Below are positions 1-12,019 of a DNA stretch of 64,000 nt, piece after piece. Numbering within the stretch: position 1 is the first letter of the stretch; each line of letters starts with the position of its first letter. The stretch spans positions 744,001 to 808,000 of the forward strand of contig BLAL01000278.1 of assembly GCA_015698045.1 (NCBI GenBank), in the 5' to 3' direction. The position numbers and the translations under genes are program-made. The stretch comes from Rhizophagus clarus (taxonomy: Eukaryota; Glomeromycota; Glomeromycetes; Glomerales; Glomeraceae). Below the pieces are notes generated by a model. It saw only the letters and a program-made list of their open reading frames with translations, was not told where the DNA came from and made no database searches.

Positions 1-495
1 CAGAATAAACGAAAAGAAACGAAAAATACACGCTGAACATCCAAAAAACAAAAGGTAAAAATTTTACGAGACTCTAACATGACGATAATAATGATAAGGT
101 AAGCTCCAAGTCATAAATATTACCTAGAAAGAAATAGATATACCAGTTAACTCTCTAATAATTTTTTTTCTCTCCTCCGTTAATATATTGTAAAAGTGAT
201 GATTTGCCAATTCACATTCATAAAATTCATACCTAAATATAACAATAAAATAGTTTACGTTCGTGCAGTGTTCATATGCGTTACATTATTATGCCACATT
301 TTTACCTTAACGTTTTTTTCGTTGTTAAAATGATTTGTGCAAAGTGTGCAATACATGATCGGCGATCTTATAATATTGGAGTGTGTATCACATGTATCTT
401 CCACGGATTGTCGAATAAGTGATACGCAAATGTCGTAATCATGAGTTCATGACTTCCGAATATATTTGATGACATAGCATGTCTTTTTATCTAAA
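1..495. other. Gene-free AT-rich stretch
   Basis: No open frame, RNA gene or clear repeat is visible in this first stretch. It is ordinary AT-rich intergenic DNA of this genome. Confidence 0.5.
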
Positions 496-499
496 AAAT

Positions 500-745
500 C
501 AGTTAAACCTCCAAATAGTCAAACTAATTGAAATACTCTAAAGGATGTTAGCTTTCCGATTGGCACACTAATTACACTAATTAGAAGTAATGAATCAATT
601 AAATAATCCTTTGAAAAATCATTGATTAAGCATGCAGATATTATAAACATTTGAAAATTGATTAAAAGCATATCTCGTAGATTGAGAAAGTATCTTTACC
701 CTTTTAAAATTCTGAAAGTCAAAGGAATCCCACCTCGATAATTTA
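500..745 (+). pseudogene. Decayed F-box protein fragment (middle part)
   Basis: Reading plus strand across frames gives pieces that match the middle of the window's intact F-box proteins: a LIE..LKDV-like piece near 516-550, an NES..SLEKSLIKHAD-like piece near 590-640, and a LKILKVKGIPP-like piece near 700-740. Stops and small indels interrupt it and the F-box itself is absent. Directly seen: order and spacing agree with residues about 210-300 of the gene at 6524-7972. Inferred: an old dead copy of that family. Confidence 0.6.
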
Positions 746-1394
746 TTGAAAGCACAAAAGTTTCTTTCTGAAATAAGTATATGTTATAATTCACTCAATA
801 ACAGAATTTTTCTTCAAGATTGTCCTTTGTCCAAAACTCTCTATTATTGTCTGATAATATTGACTCATCGTTTATAAAATTTATTAAGTTTTTTAAATGG
901 ATTAATAATTGTAGTTTGAATTTTGGTAATATTAACAACATAATTAACAATTAGTCTGTTTAAGTTAAATTTTACTTAAATTGGAAGATTTAAAATTCTT
1001 TTTTAAGATTGGAAAAATAAGAATTCTATGTTTTTAAAATAGGTGACGGAAATTTTCAAAAAATAAAGCGATTTACTTAAAGAATAGAAAACAAAAGGAA
1101 TAATTAAAATATTCCTTTAATTTTAATATCTAGGCAATAACAAATTCATATAAATAATGTTAGTGTATTGAACATGGTGTAATTTATTGATGCATCGTTT
1201 GTTTTAAAGCTTCAAGCGAATTTTTTATCTTTTAATGACTTCTTGGATCATTTTTGTAGAGTAACTTTTAAAGTATAAAGGTCTTATTTCATGTTAGTAA
1301 ATCTGTCTTCCTTATTACCTGCATGAAAGTAGAACGTGGATATGGTCTTCAGTAATTTACTTCTCTTAACAAAAATTTGCGTAAGCATCAATTT

Positions 1395-1515
1395 CTATGA
1401 AATTATAACTCTTACTAATATAATTAAATAAAGAGAGCTGATGTCTCTAATAAAGTTGTTAATTCCTTGAATTTTCAAAATATCTTTTGATTCTTTACTG
1501 ATAAACAACGTTAAC
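1395..1515 (-). pseudogene. Decayed F-box protein fragment (near N-terminus)
   Basis: The minus strand keeps two blocks found near residues 65-100 of the intact minus-strand F-box genes: the ESRNNLKNQGI-like block (about 1455-1505) and the RPLFNYIS-like block (about 1405-1435), in the right order, with stops between. It is opposite in orientation to the relic at 500-745, so at least two dead copies lie here. Confidence 0.5.
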
Positions 1516-2183
1516 GATTAATGAATGCTTTTTTCTTTTTTTCTAACGTAGATACCGTCTTAACACGTGATTAGATATTTCACTTAATCGTATTCTTTTG
1601 TTAAATAAATATCAGCTCATATGAATATGCGGGATTTATAACAGTTATTTTTATAAGAATCCAATATTTATTGAAGTCAGCATTAGTAGCATTAATTTCT
1701 ATTGGACGCCGCATTATTCCTAATGACTGAACAATAACTCAATTATTGGATAGGGATATCGCTTCGACCGATAGCGATAATGCCGAATAATAATTCAATA
1801 ATTTACTAAATATAGAATTTTATGTCATTAGCCAAGGATTACAATGTCAAAAAGTTCAATAAGATATTAATTGAACATAATTGATTCAGAACTTTTTTTA
1901 ATTAATTATTATTTCGAGATAATATATCACTGAAAAAGCTCTAAACCTCATTTTTTTTATACAATACAAACATCGTTGAAGTTACTGTAAGTCTATTTGT
2001 CTGAAATATTATATCAAAAGATTAGTGATATTAAGGATCATGTTTAGGATGATAAATATATTGTAAAATTTTTAAATTTTATATTTAATATAGTGAAAAT
2101 AATTATAAAAAATTTATTCAATAATAATAAGGAACACAGAGCATGTCATACAATTAACGGTCCATTAACTATTGTAAATAGAT
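1516..2183. other. Gene-free stretch
   Basis: Nothing recognisable beyond AT-rich sequence. The last 100 bases are presumably the 3' flank of the minus-strand BTB gene. Confidence 0.4.
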
Positions 2184-5100
2184 TTATTTTGTAATTTGAA
2201 ATACTTCATATTCTATCATAGTGAACACGTTACTAGTTTCTATAATCCGCTTTTCGTAAGTAAATTCACGACATGCACCATATTCATTCATTAATTCAAG
2301 GTCAGTGATACCAAATGTTGGACCATAAGAAGATAAGTTAATTGTAGCACAACTTTCATCCTTTACGCGACTTAAAATATAGCCTTTAATATCATCACTG
2401 CCCTTAAAAGAAAATATAAAACTATCGTTGGTAACGCCATAAGAATTACCAGAATAATCACTATTCTTCCATTCAATTGGATTATATCCACCAATAACTT
2501 CTTTTCTATTTTCCATTTTAATAAATGTTACAGTATGAGATTTATTATCACAGATTTCATGAAATTTTTGAGATTTAAATCCATCCCGAGTTCCACGAAG
2601 TAATAATTTGAATTTGTACTTATTTTTTACCTCATTTGTTATTTCTAATCTATCAACCCATTTTGAGATTAATTCAGCATGTTGTGATGTAACTATTTTG
2701 GAATCAATATTAATTGTTATACGAGGTTTTGATTTTTTAGTTGATTGGTTATTAGGATTCATAAAATATTTTAATAAATCTTCATATAATAGGTCCTTTG
2801 GTAAAATTTTTCTATAAGGTAATACTTTATCTGAAAATTCTTCAGAAGATAAATTATGAAATCTGATAAATGGAATACATTGACGGATATTATTCTTTAA
2901 AGTTTTGAAATCTTCTTTAGAGAAATTTTTAGGATCAAAAGGTAATTCTGGATTTTGAGCAAGTCCCCATTTAAGTACATGTTCCCACACTTGGATTTCA
3001 CTCATTCGAAGATTATCACATTGAATAAGTGCGACCAAAAGTTTTTCTGGAATCGAAAGGAAATTTGGAGATTTGAATATCTTTTCAGGTTTTTTGATTG
3101 TTAAATCAGTACAAAATTTTTGAAGTTCCAAAAATGAATCGCTTTCAAAGCTTGTTTGATATATCAAATTAAAATTTTGTTCCATCCAACTTTTCTTAAA
3201 TTCAATCAAAAAAGTTTGTAAATAATTAATTAATTCTTGGAGGCCAACCCTATAAGAAATCTGTATACGGAAAGGATACGGTTTATAAACGTTTGATATA
3301 CATTTTTACCGATTCCGTATAATAATTCCGTATATTTAATACGTAATTCATTTTTAAATGTTTTTTAAAAAATTGGTGCACATGGAATGTATGCGGAAAA
3401 ATTAATATATACGGAATGTATACGGAATTTTTGAACTTGTTTTTTTTTAAATAATGATTTAGTCATAACACGTGATCACGTGATTTGTTATGATACGTTT
3501 TTTGTTTATATAAGCCTAGCTTTGATCTTCCACCCTCTGACTTCCTGTCTTCCTCTCCCTGATTTTTTATTTCGCTATTTTTTTTTTTTTTTTTAAAAAA
3601 AAACTCTTTTTTTCTTTTATTTGTTGCCCCCCTTTTTATTCTCACTTGCTACTCTTCTTTTAAAACTTCTTTTCCTTTATTTTTCTAACTTCGTTGCCCT
3701 CTTTTAAAAAAAAAAAAAAAAATTTTTTGGTTTAATTCTTTTATTCCCATTCATTACCCTCTCTTCTTTTTAAAAAAAAATTTTATTTTGCCCCCTTTTT
3801 TACTGAATTATTTCTGGATTTTCTCCCTTCTGGCAGCGTAGGTTAGAGGTTAAAGATGGACTAACCGCGACTACTGACACGAAGTTTGTCAGGACTGGTG
3901 AATAAAAAGCCTTATTTAGTGCAGGTATTTCCTGAGTTTCTAATTTAAAAAGAGAAGTTCCTATAAGCCGGGTTATGTAAGTTACCTTCTGCTTTATTTT
4001 TCTAACTTTGTCATCCCTTTAAAAATCTTTTTTTATTTCCTTCCCTAACTTCGTTATTCCTTTTTTCAAAAAAAAAAATTTTTTTTTATTTATTTTACTT
4101 TTTTACTTCCACCTCACTATCCTTTCTTTTTTATTTATATTTATTCTTTTATTTTGTAGACCAGATTTTTTTTTGGCTGCTTGGTTTCTTTTTTCTTTTT
4201 GTGGGTCAATTTTGAAGTACTTTTTTTTTGTAAGTCAAGTAGGAACCGGACGTTTGGAGACTGGGGTGATTGCAGGTACTATATAGGCGAGCTTATATTT
4301 CTTTTTTTTTTGTTTTTGGCTGATGGCTTGGACGAATCCAGAATTATAGGTACAATAGGGAAGCGTTGGTCTGATTGAGTTAAAGAAACGTACTAGTATT
4401 TTTTTTCATTTATTTTGAAGGAATAGGTTATTTCTTTGGACTAAGTGCTCCTGGAGACTTTTGATTTCTTAAAAAAAATTAAATTCTTAAAGAAACATCA
4501 GTAGAAATAGTATTAATGTTTCTTTTTGTTTTGGTTTGTTTGATAGGAATTAACTATTCATAATATATTTGTGTTTTATTTTATTTTTTTATTTTTTGAT
4601 TTAATAAATAAAATTAAATTTATCAGTTATGTAAATAAGTCTAGTAATAAATTGTAATAAATTGTAATATAAACAGTAAATTTAATAAGCAATAATATAA
4701 ATTTCATGGTAAATCAGTGATTAAATCATGTAAATTCCGTATGAATTCCATGCAAATTCCGTATCCAAACCATATTTATAGTGATACGGAATTGTGCATT
4801 TTTCCGTATCTTTTCAACGGTCTATTGTGATACGTTATTTCTAAGGAAAAAAATCGTATAAAAATCTTACTAAAAACGTATCCAGTTTTTTTATAGGGCA
4901 AGTTCATTTCCAGCAATCAAGATTTTAATTATATCTGAAGTATCATATTCGTTCAAAGAAATTTTTCCACTATAAATATATCTAAAATAATAAAAATGTG
5001 TTATACAGCCATTTTATAATTATTTGAATTTTAATTCTTTATCTTCCTACCTTAAGATTATTTGAAAAATTTTGGGTAAAATATTTGATAATTTTATATG

Positions 5101-5307
5101 TACCAAATCACCGTCGTTTTTCTTTTTATTGGTTGACAAAATTCTTCGTATATAAGTAGAACGATAGTGTAAGATAACCATATGAGCACGAAATATCCTT
5201 ACGTAAGGATCATTGCCAACTTCAATAATAACATCATAATATTCTTCATCATTTAAAATATCAAGTAAATTTTGAGATAATTTTGGTAAAAGTTTATTGT
5301 CATCCAT
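2184..5307 (-). CDS. BTB-BACK-TLDc protein gene, interrupted by a transposon
   Basis: Proteins of this type are expected to be Cullin-3 substrate adaptors (BTB plus BACK) with a C-terminal TLDc domain. Exon 1 (5307 to 5051) encodes MDDNKLLPKLSQNL and most of the BTB fold (DVIIEVGND, FRAHMVILHYRS). A GTAGG donor follows at 5050. The acceptor TTATTTTAG ends at 4982 and exon 2 opens with RYIYSGKISLNEYD. After GNEL the exon is cut by a 1,651 bp element (3248-4898). Past it the frame resumes as LQELINYLQTFLIEFKKSW, then BACK and a TLDc domain (roughly GGYNP, SFIFSF, EYGACREF, EYEVFQI). With the element and one 3-bp target copy left out, the coding length is 1,401 nt (466 codons plus stop) with no frame break, so the insertion is recent. 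As it stands, the gene is disrupted unless the allele is polymorphic. Apart from the insertion it looks functional. Confidence 0.85.
3248..4898. mobile_element. TIR DNA element (CCCTATAA ends, 3-bp TSD) inside the BTB exon
   Basis: The left end reads CCCTATAAGAAATCTG and the right end, complemented, CCCTATAAAAAAACTG; 19 of the first 22 bases agree. Both ends are flanked by CAA (3245-3247 and 4899-4901), a 3-bp target duplication. Subterminal regions carry many ATACGGAA/TTCCGTAT copies in both orientations (3270-3430 and 4735-4880), typical of transposase-binding arrays. No transposase frame is present, so it is non-autonomous. The interior has a TATATAAG box near 3509, long pyrimidine runs and GC-richer islands near 3835-3985 and 4235-4380, resembling a promoter and leader. 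A 3-bp duplication fits several superfamilies (CMC, Harbinger and Academ types); I cannot assign one. Confidence 0.85.
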
Positions 5308-5546
5308 ATTTTATGAATTTAAAAAAGAGAGAGAGACCACTTTAATTTTGTAAACGGTTAACTTAAATGCTATATATAGTTGCCGCTGCAACTTGTGATC
5401 CGAAGCGGCATTTAATGGCGTATCTTTATTAAAAAGATCGTGAATGGGAAAAAATTTTTAATCATACTGAGATTAAAATGAAAAATAAATTAATATTGCT
5501 TTAGGAAAAAATCATTTTTCATTCGGAATTATTATTATTATTTTTT

Positions 5547-5587
<41 letters not shown>

Positions 5588-6523
5588 AAATTATTTTTCA
5601 TATTTGTAATTGATAACCGGAATTAGATAAAAAAGAAAAAATATACCAAAAAAGAACTTCGACAAAAAAGTTTTTAGAAAAAAAATGATACAAAAAGCGT
5701 AAAGTATAAAATAAAATTTATAAAATAAAAACAGAGATGCAGGGTTAAATTATGAAACTGTTTTATTTTAGTTGCAACCGAATTTCCTTTGAGACATAGT
5801 CATACTACCTAAATAGTAAAATAACGCAAAAGAAATTAAACCTTTTGAAGTGGCTTGGGAGGCGCAGCAAAAGTCAAGACGCAAGTATACAAGAGAGCTG
5901 GGAGTTAATGAACAAATAATATTTCAGTGATTAGGGAAGTTAAAATGGATAGCCATTGAACGGTAAGCTAGAAATGAAAATTAAGAAGTGAAAACAAAGA
6001 AAAATCTAGAAGTTAGTATTTCGTGACAGTTGAAAATAACAATGATTTATACCGTCACAAGACATTTTTTTTTTACGATGCGAGAATAATTTTGTAGTTA
6101 TTTTTTTTTTTTTCCTTCATTTTTTTTTAGTTTGCTACAGTTTTAATTAATTTCTCCATTCAAGTTTCTCGTTTCGTTGAAAATCGGGATCTGATTAGAG
6201 GACGGAATTACAAGAAAGTGAATACATGATGTAAATTACCACTCGAGCATTCAATAAATTGAATTTTTTGATAGACTCTGAAAACTTTACCTTCAACAAT
6301 TTTATATTAAACTTAAAAGGTTAAATGGTCGTTGATCTAAATAGACTATGACGTACAATACAGCCGCTGTAGCCGCAGGATTGCGTCGCCGCAGATCTTA
6401 CACATTACAGGTATGTGATCTTTGAAATGTTTGTTACGCAATTAGTCATTTATAAATAAAGGCAAATAACAAAATAATTTTTTACAAAAGAGAAATACAT
6501 TATTTTTCCTCTAACAATATATT
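5308..6523. other. Intergenic stretch with T/A homopolymers
   Basis: Holds the upstream region of the BTB gene (reading left) and of the F-box gene (reading right). A long T run followed by an A run lies at about 5550-5590. A short frame near 5850-5930 (FEVAWEAQQKSRRKYTRELG-like) is open but has no recognised family. No other feature is seen. Confidence 0.4.
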
Positions 6524-7972
6524 ATGGAGCTTGACGAAGATGTGCTTTTCCTTATATTTGAAGAATTACAAAATGATGCAAAATCCCTCCATTCATGTCT
6601 ATTGGTTAATAGAAGTTGGTGTGTAACAGCGATACCAGTTTTATGGAGGGATCCCGAAAAATATTTTAAGACCGTTAATCCAAAGAGGATCAAAAAATTA
6701 TCAAATGTAATATTTTTACATTTATCAGAAGAATCAAGAAATATTTTGAATGATCAAGGAATTAAGAATCCTATTATTACAGGAAAATATCAACAACCTG
6801 CATTTAATTATATTAGTTATTGGAAATATTTAAATTTAATATTCTTAGAAGATGTAATTACTTCAAATATTGATAGATTTAACAAGGATGCTAAAAATTT
6901 AATATTAAATTTATTTATTAATAAAAATACAAATTTTATTCATCTTTCTATTCCACAAAATTTAGATTATCAATTACTTCATATTTCAGGGGTTGAAAGT
7001 TGTATTTCGGGACTTGAATCCTTTCATTGTAATGATGTTACTGATCCTAATGTTTTAATAGGATTGGCTGGAATATGTAACTCAATTAAAAAATTAATAT
7101 TTGATAATTGGAATCACTATTCCGAAAATTCTGGAATTATTAAATTAATTGAAGTTCAGAAAAAATTAAATAACGTTAATTTTATTTATAGAAAATCATC
7201 AGAAAGAAATGAATCATTTAACAAAATTCTTGAAAAATCATTAATTAAACATGTGGATACTATTCAATATTTAAGAATGGATTGGAAACCTACTACAAAA
7301 ATTCTCTCATATCTTGATAATTTGTTAAGTTTAGAAATCAACATTATTAATTTCATAAAAATTGATGAAGTGAAACATTTGGAGAATTTATCATTACCTA
7401 ATTTAAAAATTCTAAGAACTCAACGAGTTCCATCAAAAATTTTAGTGAATTTAATTGAAAACACAATAGGAAATCTTTATGAAATTAATGTATATTGTGA
7501 TGGAACTAATAATAAAAGACTTATACAAGCAATTTATCAAAATTGTCCGTATCTTAGGTATCTTAGATTATCATTAATTACCAACTTTAATATACTTATC
7601 TCAGAACTTGAAAATTTATTAAATCATTGTCAACTTTTAAATGGATTAATTATTGATTTATATGATACTGATTATGCGTTTGGTTGGGATAAATTATTTG
7701 AAATATTAAATAAATCATCTCCAATTAATTTATATAAATTTAAATTTTCTTCTTATAAAATAATCAAATTGGAACATTTAAAATTATTTTATGATAATTG
7801 GAAAGACAGAAAGTCTATGTTGGTGAAAATAAGCAACAAAGATTATCCTTCAAGATTGGAAGTAAAACAGAAATTAAAAGATTTAAACGAAGAATATAAA
7901 GAAAAAGGAATAATTAAAGAGTATTTTATTGGTATTGATAGGAATGTTTGTGAAGATTTTGATTGGACTTAA
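6524..7972 (+). CDS. F-box protein, 482 aa, intact
   Basis: Predicted SCF ubiquitin-ligase substrate receptor: the F-box would bind Skp1 and the rest would select the target. The N-terminus (residues 1-45) is a clear F-box: LDEDVLFLIFEEL, SLHSCLLVNRSWC, PVLWRDP. The remaining roughly 430 residues are leucine/isoleucine-rich with a degenerate leucine-rich-repeat rhythm (NIIYLRMDW-, YQNCPYLRYLRLSL-, LENLLNHCQLLNGL-type segments). It ends CEDFDWT, the usual end of this family. The first ATG sits just before the F-box, as in the paralogs at 26-38 kb. Single exon. Downstream on the same strand lie two broken copies, so it may be the only survivor of a small plus-strand array. No target can be predicted. 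Confidence 0.88.
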   Translation: MELDEDVLFLIFEELQNDAKSLHSCLLVNRSWCVTAIPVLWRDPEKYFKTVNPKRIKKLSNVIFLHLSEESRNILNDQGIKNPIITGKYQQPAFNYISYWKYLNLIFLEDVITSNIDRFNKDAKNLILNLFINKNTNFIHLSIPQNLDYQLLHISGVESCISGLESFHCNDVTDPNVLIGLAGICNSIKKLIFDNWNHYSENSGIIKLIEVQKKLNNVNFIYRKSSERNESFNKILEKSLIKHVDTIQYLRMDWKPTTKILSYLDNLLSLEINIINFIKIDEVKHLENLSLPNLKILRTQRVPSKILVNLIENTIGNLYEINVYCDGTNNKRLIQAIYQNCPYLRYLRLSLITNFNILISELENLLNHCQLLNGLIIDLYDTDYAFGWDKLFEILNKSSPINLYKFKFSSYKIIKLEHLKLFYDNWKDRKSMLVKISNKDYPSRLEVKQKLKDLNEEYKEKGIIKEYFIGIDRNVCEDFDWT

Positions 7973-8885
7973 AAAGAACGTTTATTTGATTCATATATAA
8001 TCTTATTTAAAGTATTATGTTTTTTACATGTAGTAGATATTGTTTGATATTATGTTTCATATATAGTAGGACATTATTTGATATTATTCGATATTAATTT
8101 TTTTTTTTTATTTTTGACACGTTTGTATTCAAATTTTAACGTAATAAATGAAATTATTTTATTTTTTCTTCCATTAATAATATTTTTAAATTTCCGAACA
8201 TGGTGCATATAATCCCTTAATTATTGATGTTAAATTTGAAAAACATTACGAAACTAATTATGTGATAATAAATTTATCGTGTTCTATTAAAAACATAGCA
8301 AAAATCTTTCTGAAGTCGTTATACTTTATGATTATATTGATACCAATACTAAAGACTCGTTCAGTTAAATTATCAAAATTGTAAATATTTCAAAATTCTC
8401 TTCAGAGATTATTAGGATATTTGGTTGCGTATTTTTAACATATTTTTTTTAATGTAAGGGTTTAAGTTGCGTATTTTTAGTACAATTTTTGACAGTTCAT
8501 TTATGTGTTATAGTACGAGTTATTTGTCATATTTTTTAATCAAAATAGCATTTAGTAATTTAAGAAAATCTTTTCATTGTATAGTTAATAGCATAAAAAA
8601 TTTAAATTCATATTATACAGTATATTTATAGTAAATGAAAATTTTGGCACTATTTGTATCTTATTTAAATTAGAGGTCAGAATATTTAGATTGCTTATTT
8701 TCTTCAATTTTCTGATGTTGTGTGCTAATTTTGCGTACTGAATTTATAGAATATCTCTGCGTACAGCACTTAGTAAACTTGTTTTTATTATTAAAATTCT
8801 TTTAAATTGACACGCCAATAATTCTTATATGGCTACATTATAATATCATACTTATGGTTTAAAAATTCACCCAATATTTATAATG
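7973..8885. other. Gene-free stretch
   Basis: AT-rich with no convincing frame. The last 100 bases resemble the 3' flank of the membrane-protein genes (compare 23230-23300), so they belong with the next pseudogene. Confidence 0.4.
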
Positions 8886-8888
8886 TCT

Positions 8889-9605
8889 GAATGCACGCTT
8901 TCTGCTTTGTCTACTATATATTCTTTAAATCTTATATTAATTACACAATATACAAAAATATTATTAAATTGATAAGCAATAATTACCAAAAAGAATTCTA
9001 TAATATTACGAAGCCCTTCATTTTTATAAAGGCTAACTATTTTACAAATAAATACTCATGCCTTTTTATACTGTTTTAAGATAGTAAAAGAATAGGCGAA
9101 AAATAAATAAAAGCAATATCCGAAACAAGATAATTCACATGTACAAGTATATTCGAATGATTGAATTATAAAATTCCATAATACCATTATTGATTTAAAT
9201 AAATGAATATAATATAGTATGGTATAATAATTATAAGAAAAATTGCTAAGATGATAAATAAGTTTAAAATATGAATTAAAATAATAAATAATTTAGATTG
9301 TTTGATTTTTTTTAGGAATTTAAGAATACTTTTAATGAAATATATAACTTCAATTTCTTCTAATTGTTTGATTTTTTTCTAGAAATTTCGCGGAGTTGAA
9401 ATTCCACATTTTTTAATGAAATATTAATTTTTTCTAATATCAAAGAATCTATAAAAAATTCGTAATCATGATCACATGTATATTTATAAATTAAATACAC
9501 CAGAACAGCCGTTAAGGAAAGTGAATAAAGTGAATAAAGGACTTTGTATGATTGCCATTAGTGGATCGATTAATGATAGATTCCATACCCGATAAATAGG
9601 GATGT
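8889..9605 (-). pseudogene. Decayed copy of the multi-pass membrane protein family
   Basis: The minus strand aligns along most of its length with the intact minus-strand gene at 23302-24351: the C-terminal part at about 8889-9060, the central part at 9200-9440 (KKCWNFNSAKF-like block near 9380-9410), the CDHDYEFF.DSLILE-like block near 9430-9475, and the NPLMAIIQ-like block near 9545-9590. Frameshifts and stops are spread throughout, a central segment is missing, and the N-terminal membrane segments and conserved promoter are gone. This is a fifth copy of the family in the window, dead for some time. Confidence 0.75.
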
Positions 9606-10609
9606 TAACGGTCCTAGTGATGATTTTTTAAAAAGAATTATTAATAATGTTTGCACCCAGATCGTTTTTAGGGTAAGTGGCCTATTGGCTATTAAAGGTG
9701 AGCGATAACTTGTTAAATTTCTTGAAGGGGATAATGTTAACCCTCGATAAAATTAAACCATTTTAATTAAAGTAAATTTATACCAACATAATCTGTATAA
9801 ATACAAATAACTTAAAAGAATTAGCCAATTTCAAACATATAAAAATGTAATCGTGTACACTAAAAAAAAAAATAGACAACCGTGTATCATGAAATTTTGT
9901 TTGCAAACAATTGTTGTTAGTCATATGATAATTATGATATGAAATCAAAATTCTTTTCGATCAAAAACATATAAAAAAAAAATGAGAAGGCACCCATTAA
10001 TTAATTTGTTTACTTTGCAATTAATCAGAAGATTCAGTAGTAAATCGGTAATGATGAAAATAATTTTGTTATAAATCAAGATTTGTCTTTGTTGCGGTAG
10101 TCAAGCCATGATAACTGATAACGTAATTTCAATATACATTGTAATAATCTATTAAAAAAACAATTAAATTTATTGAGACCGAAAATAAATTAAAAATTAC
10201 AATGTAAATAAAAAAAGAGTGTCAGAGATACATTAAAATTTGTGCATTCTCTATTAAACATACTTGCAAAGTATATTCACACTTCAACACGTTCCAAAGT
10301 TCAAATTAAATAAGGGGTGCTTAATAAATAAAGGATTTCTCTTGACCATATTTATTATGTACTTTAATGGTGTAATTCTAATTCATTAGAGTTGGAGATT
10401 TCAAAAGCCATAAATAAACTTTATTTGTATTGTAAAAACCTAAAATATTTTAATGTAATAAATACTTTGTTTTATAAATTATTATGAATTTATGTCACTA
10501 GTTCTCTTATAAATCTCAAAGATATAGATTCTTTTTCTGTTATTATTTAAAATTTTCATCAAAGACTGATAATCAAAAAGACGTCACTGAATTCATTTTT
10601 ATAAAATTA
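9606..10609. other. Gene-free stretch
   Basis: No gene or recognisable relic is seen. It separates the dead membrane-protein copy from a small MITE at 10618. Confidence 0.4.
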
Positions 10610-10617
10610 GTTATTAC

Positions 10618-10801
10618 TATAGATGCCACCCAAATCCAAAATAATTTGGGATTATGGCAACCCAAATGTACAAATCCAAATTAATTTACAAATTATATAT
10701 ATAAATTTTACAATTTGTACATTTGGGATTTGGGAATTATGGCAACCAAAATGTACAAATTAATTTGAGATTTACTTAAAATAATTTGGGTGGCATCTAT
10801 A
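10618..10801. mobile_element. hAT-like MITE, 184 bp, 8-bp TSD
   Basis: Perfect terminal inverted repeats TATAGATGCCACCCAAAT at both ends, flanked by GTTATTAC on each side (10610-10617 and 10802-10809), an exact 8-bp target duplication. The interior is itself nearly palindromic (CCCAAATGTACAAAT and its complement), so a single strand would fold into a long hairpin. It has no coding capacity. Eight-base duplications are typical of hAT-mobilised elements, but other superfamilies also make them. Confidence 0.85.
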
Positions 10802-10949
10802 GTTATTACATCACAATTATTCAAAAAATTTTAAACAAATTTGTCAATATAACAATTACCTTACTGATGTAATTTATTATTCAACTGCTATTAAAATTAA
10901 TCTTGATATTTATCTTGGAGCATACTCGTTACCCATTTTCTATTTTGTA

Positions 10950-12019
10950 GAATCAAAAATTTTCATTATAAGGAATGAGATATTAAAATTATTTATTAAT
11001 GAAAATACAAATTTTATTCATCTTTCTATCTCAAATAAGTTTGAACATCAATTGCATCACATTTCGGGTGCTGAACATTGTTTATAAGAACTTGAATCCA
11101 TTTATCTCCGATGTAATAATCAAAATGTTATAGAAGGATTGGCTGAAATATGCAAATCGATTAAAAGATTAAGTGTTGTAAACCTGAAATTTTTAAATTA
11201 ATTGAAGCACAAAAAAACCTAAATGCCGTTTATTTCATGTATCGTGGTAGACTATTGAATAGATCCGAGTCATTTAACAAATCTCTTGAAAAATCATTAA
11301 TTAAACATGCGGATACTATCCAATATTTGAGAATTGAATGGGAGCCTGTTATTAAGGGATTTCTTTCATATTTTGTAAATTTATTGAGTTTAGAAATTTA
11401 CTTACCTATATTCATTAATAGAAATGATTCTGAAAATATATTATTACCTAATTTGAAGACTTTAAAAACGCGAGTAATTTCGCTTAAAATTTTAGCAAAT
11501 ATAATTAAAAATACAAAAGGAAATCTTAGTGAAATTAGTATAGGTTATAATGATAATTATTGTAAAATGCTTATTCAAGCAATTTACCAAAATTGTCCTA
11601 AACTTAAATATCTTCATCTAACATTACATGGTAATAGTAATTCACTTATCTTAGAGATTGAAAATTTATTAATTTATTGTCAAGTTTTAAATGGACTAGT
11701 TATTAATGTAAATGAAGATCATCTGGATAAATTTAACTGGCATAAATTATTTCAAATATTAACTAAATCATCACCAAATAGTTTGTTTAAGTTCAAATTT
11801 TTTACTACTATGATATTTAAACTTGATGAAATGAAATTCTTTTTTGATAATTGGAAAGATAGAAATCCTATGTTAATAAGAATTAGTAATGGGAATCAAT
11901 TTTATTTTAGAATTGAAGAAGTAAGAAATTTAATCGAAGAATATAAAGAAAAAGGAATTATTAAAAACTATTCCATAAATAATGGAATTATTAGTTGTGA
12001 AAATTTTGAATGGGTTTAA
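10950..12019 (+). pseudogene. F-box family pseudogene, N-terminus lost
   Basis: An open frame from 11237 to 12019 (260 codons) matches the C-terminal half of the intact F-box proteins (FNKSLEKSLIKHADTIQYLRI, IYQNCPKLKYLHLTL, LLIYCQVLNGL, ending CENFEWV). Upstream the homology continues in broken form: an NTNFIHLSI-like block near 11005-11030, an in-frame TAA at 11085-11087 inside the HC.SELES block, and a deletion near 11180. The F-box is absent upstream of 10950. The long surviving frame could still be transcribed, but without an F-box it cannot be an SCF receptor. Confidence 0.8.

Noticed and set aside
3835-3905. tRNA-like segment in the BTB-gene element
   Set aside because: No TTCRA-type T loop or 7-bp acceptor pairing could be drawn.
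3248-4898. Element acting as a spliced intron (introner-like), since its end TTATAGGG offers an AG acceptor
   Set aside because: The first usable donor inside the element (GTAAGA, near 4872) lies after an in-frame stop at CTA-TAA, and 1.65 kb is far longer than the introns seen here; splicing would not restore the frame. RNA-seq junctions would settle it.
5850-5935. Glycogen synthase fragment (FEVAWE)
   Set aside because: The six-residue match is not followed by the family's next conserved residues (NKVGGIYTV); chance resemblance.
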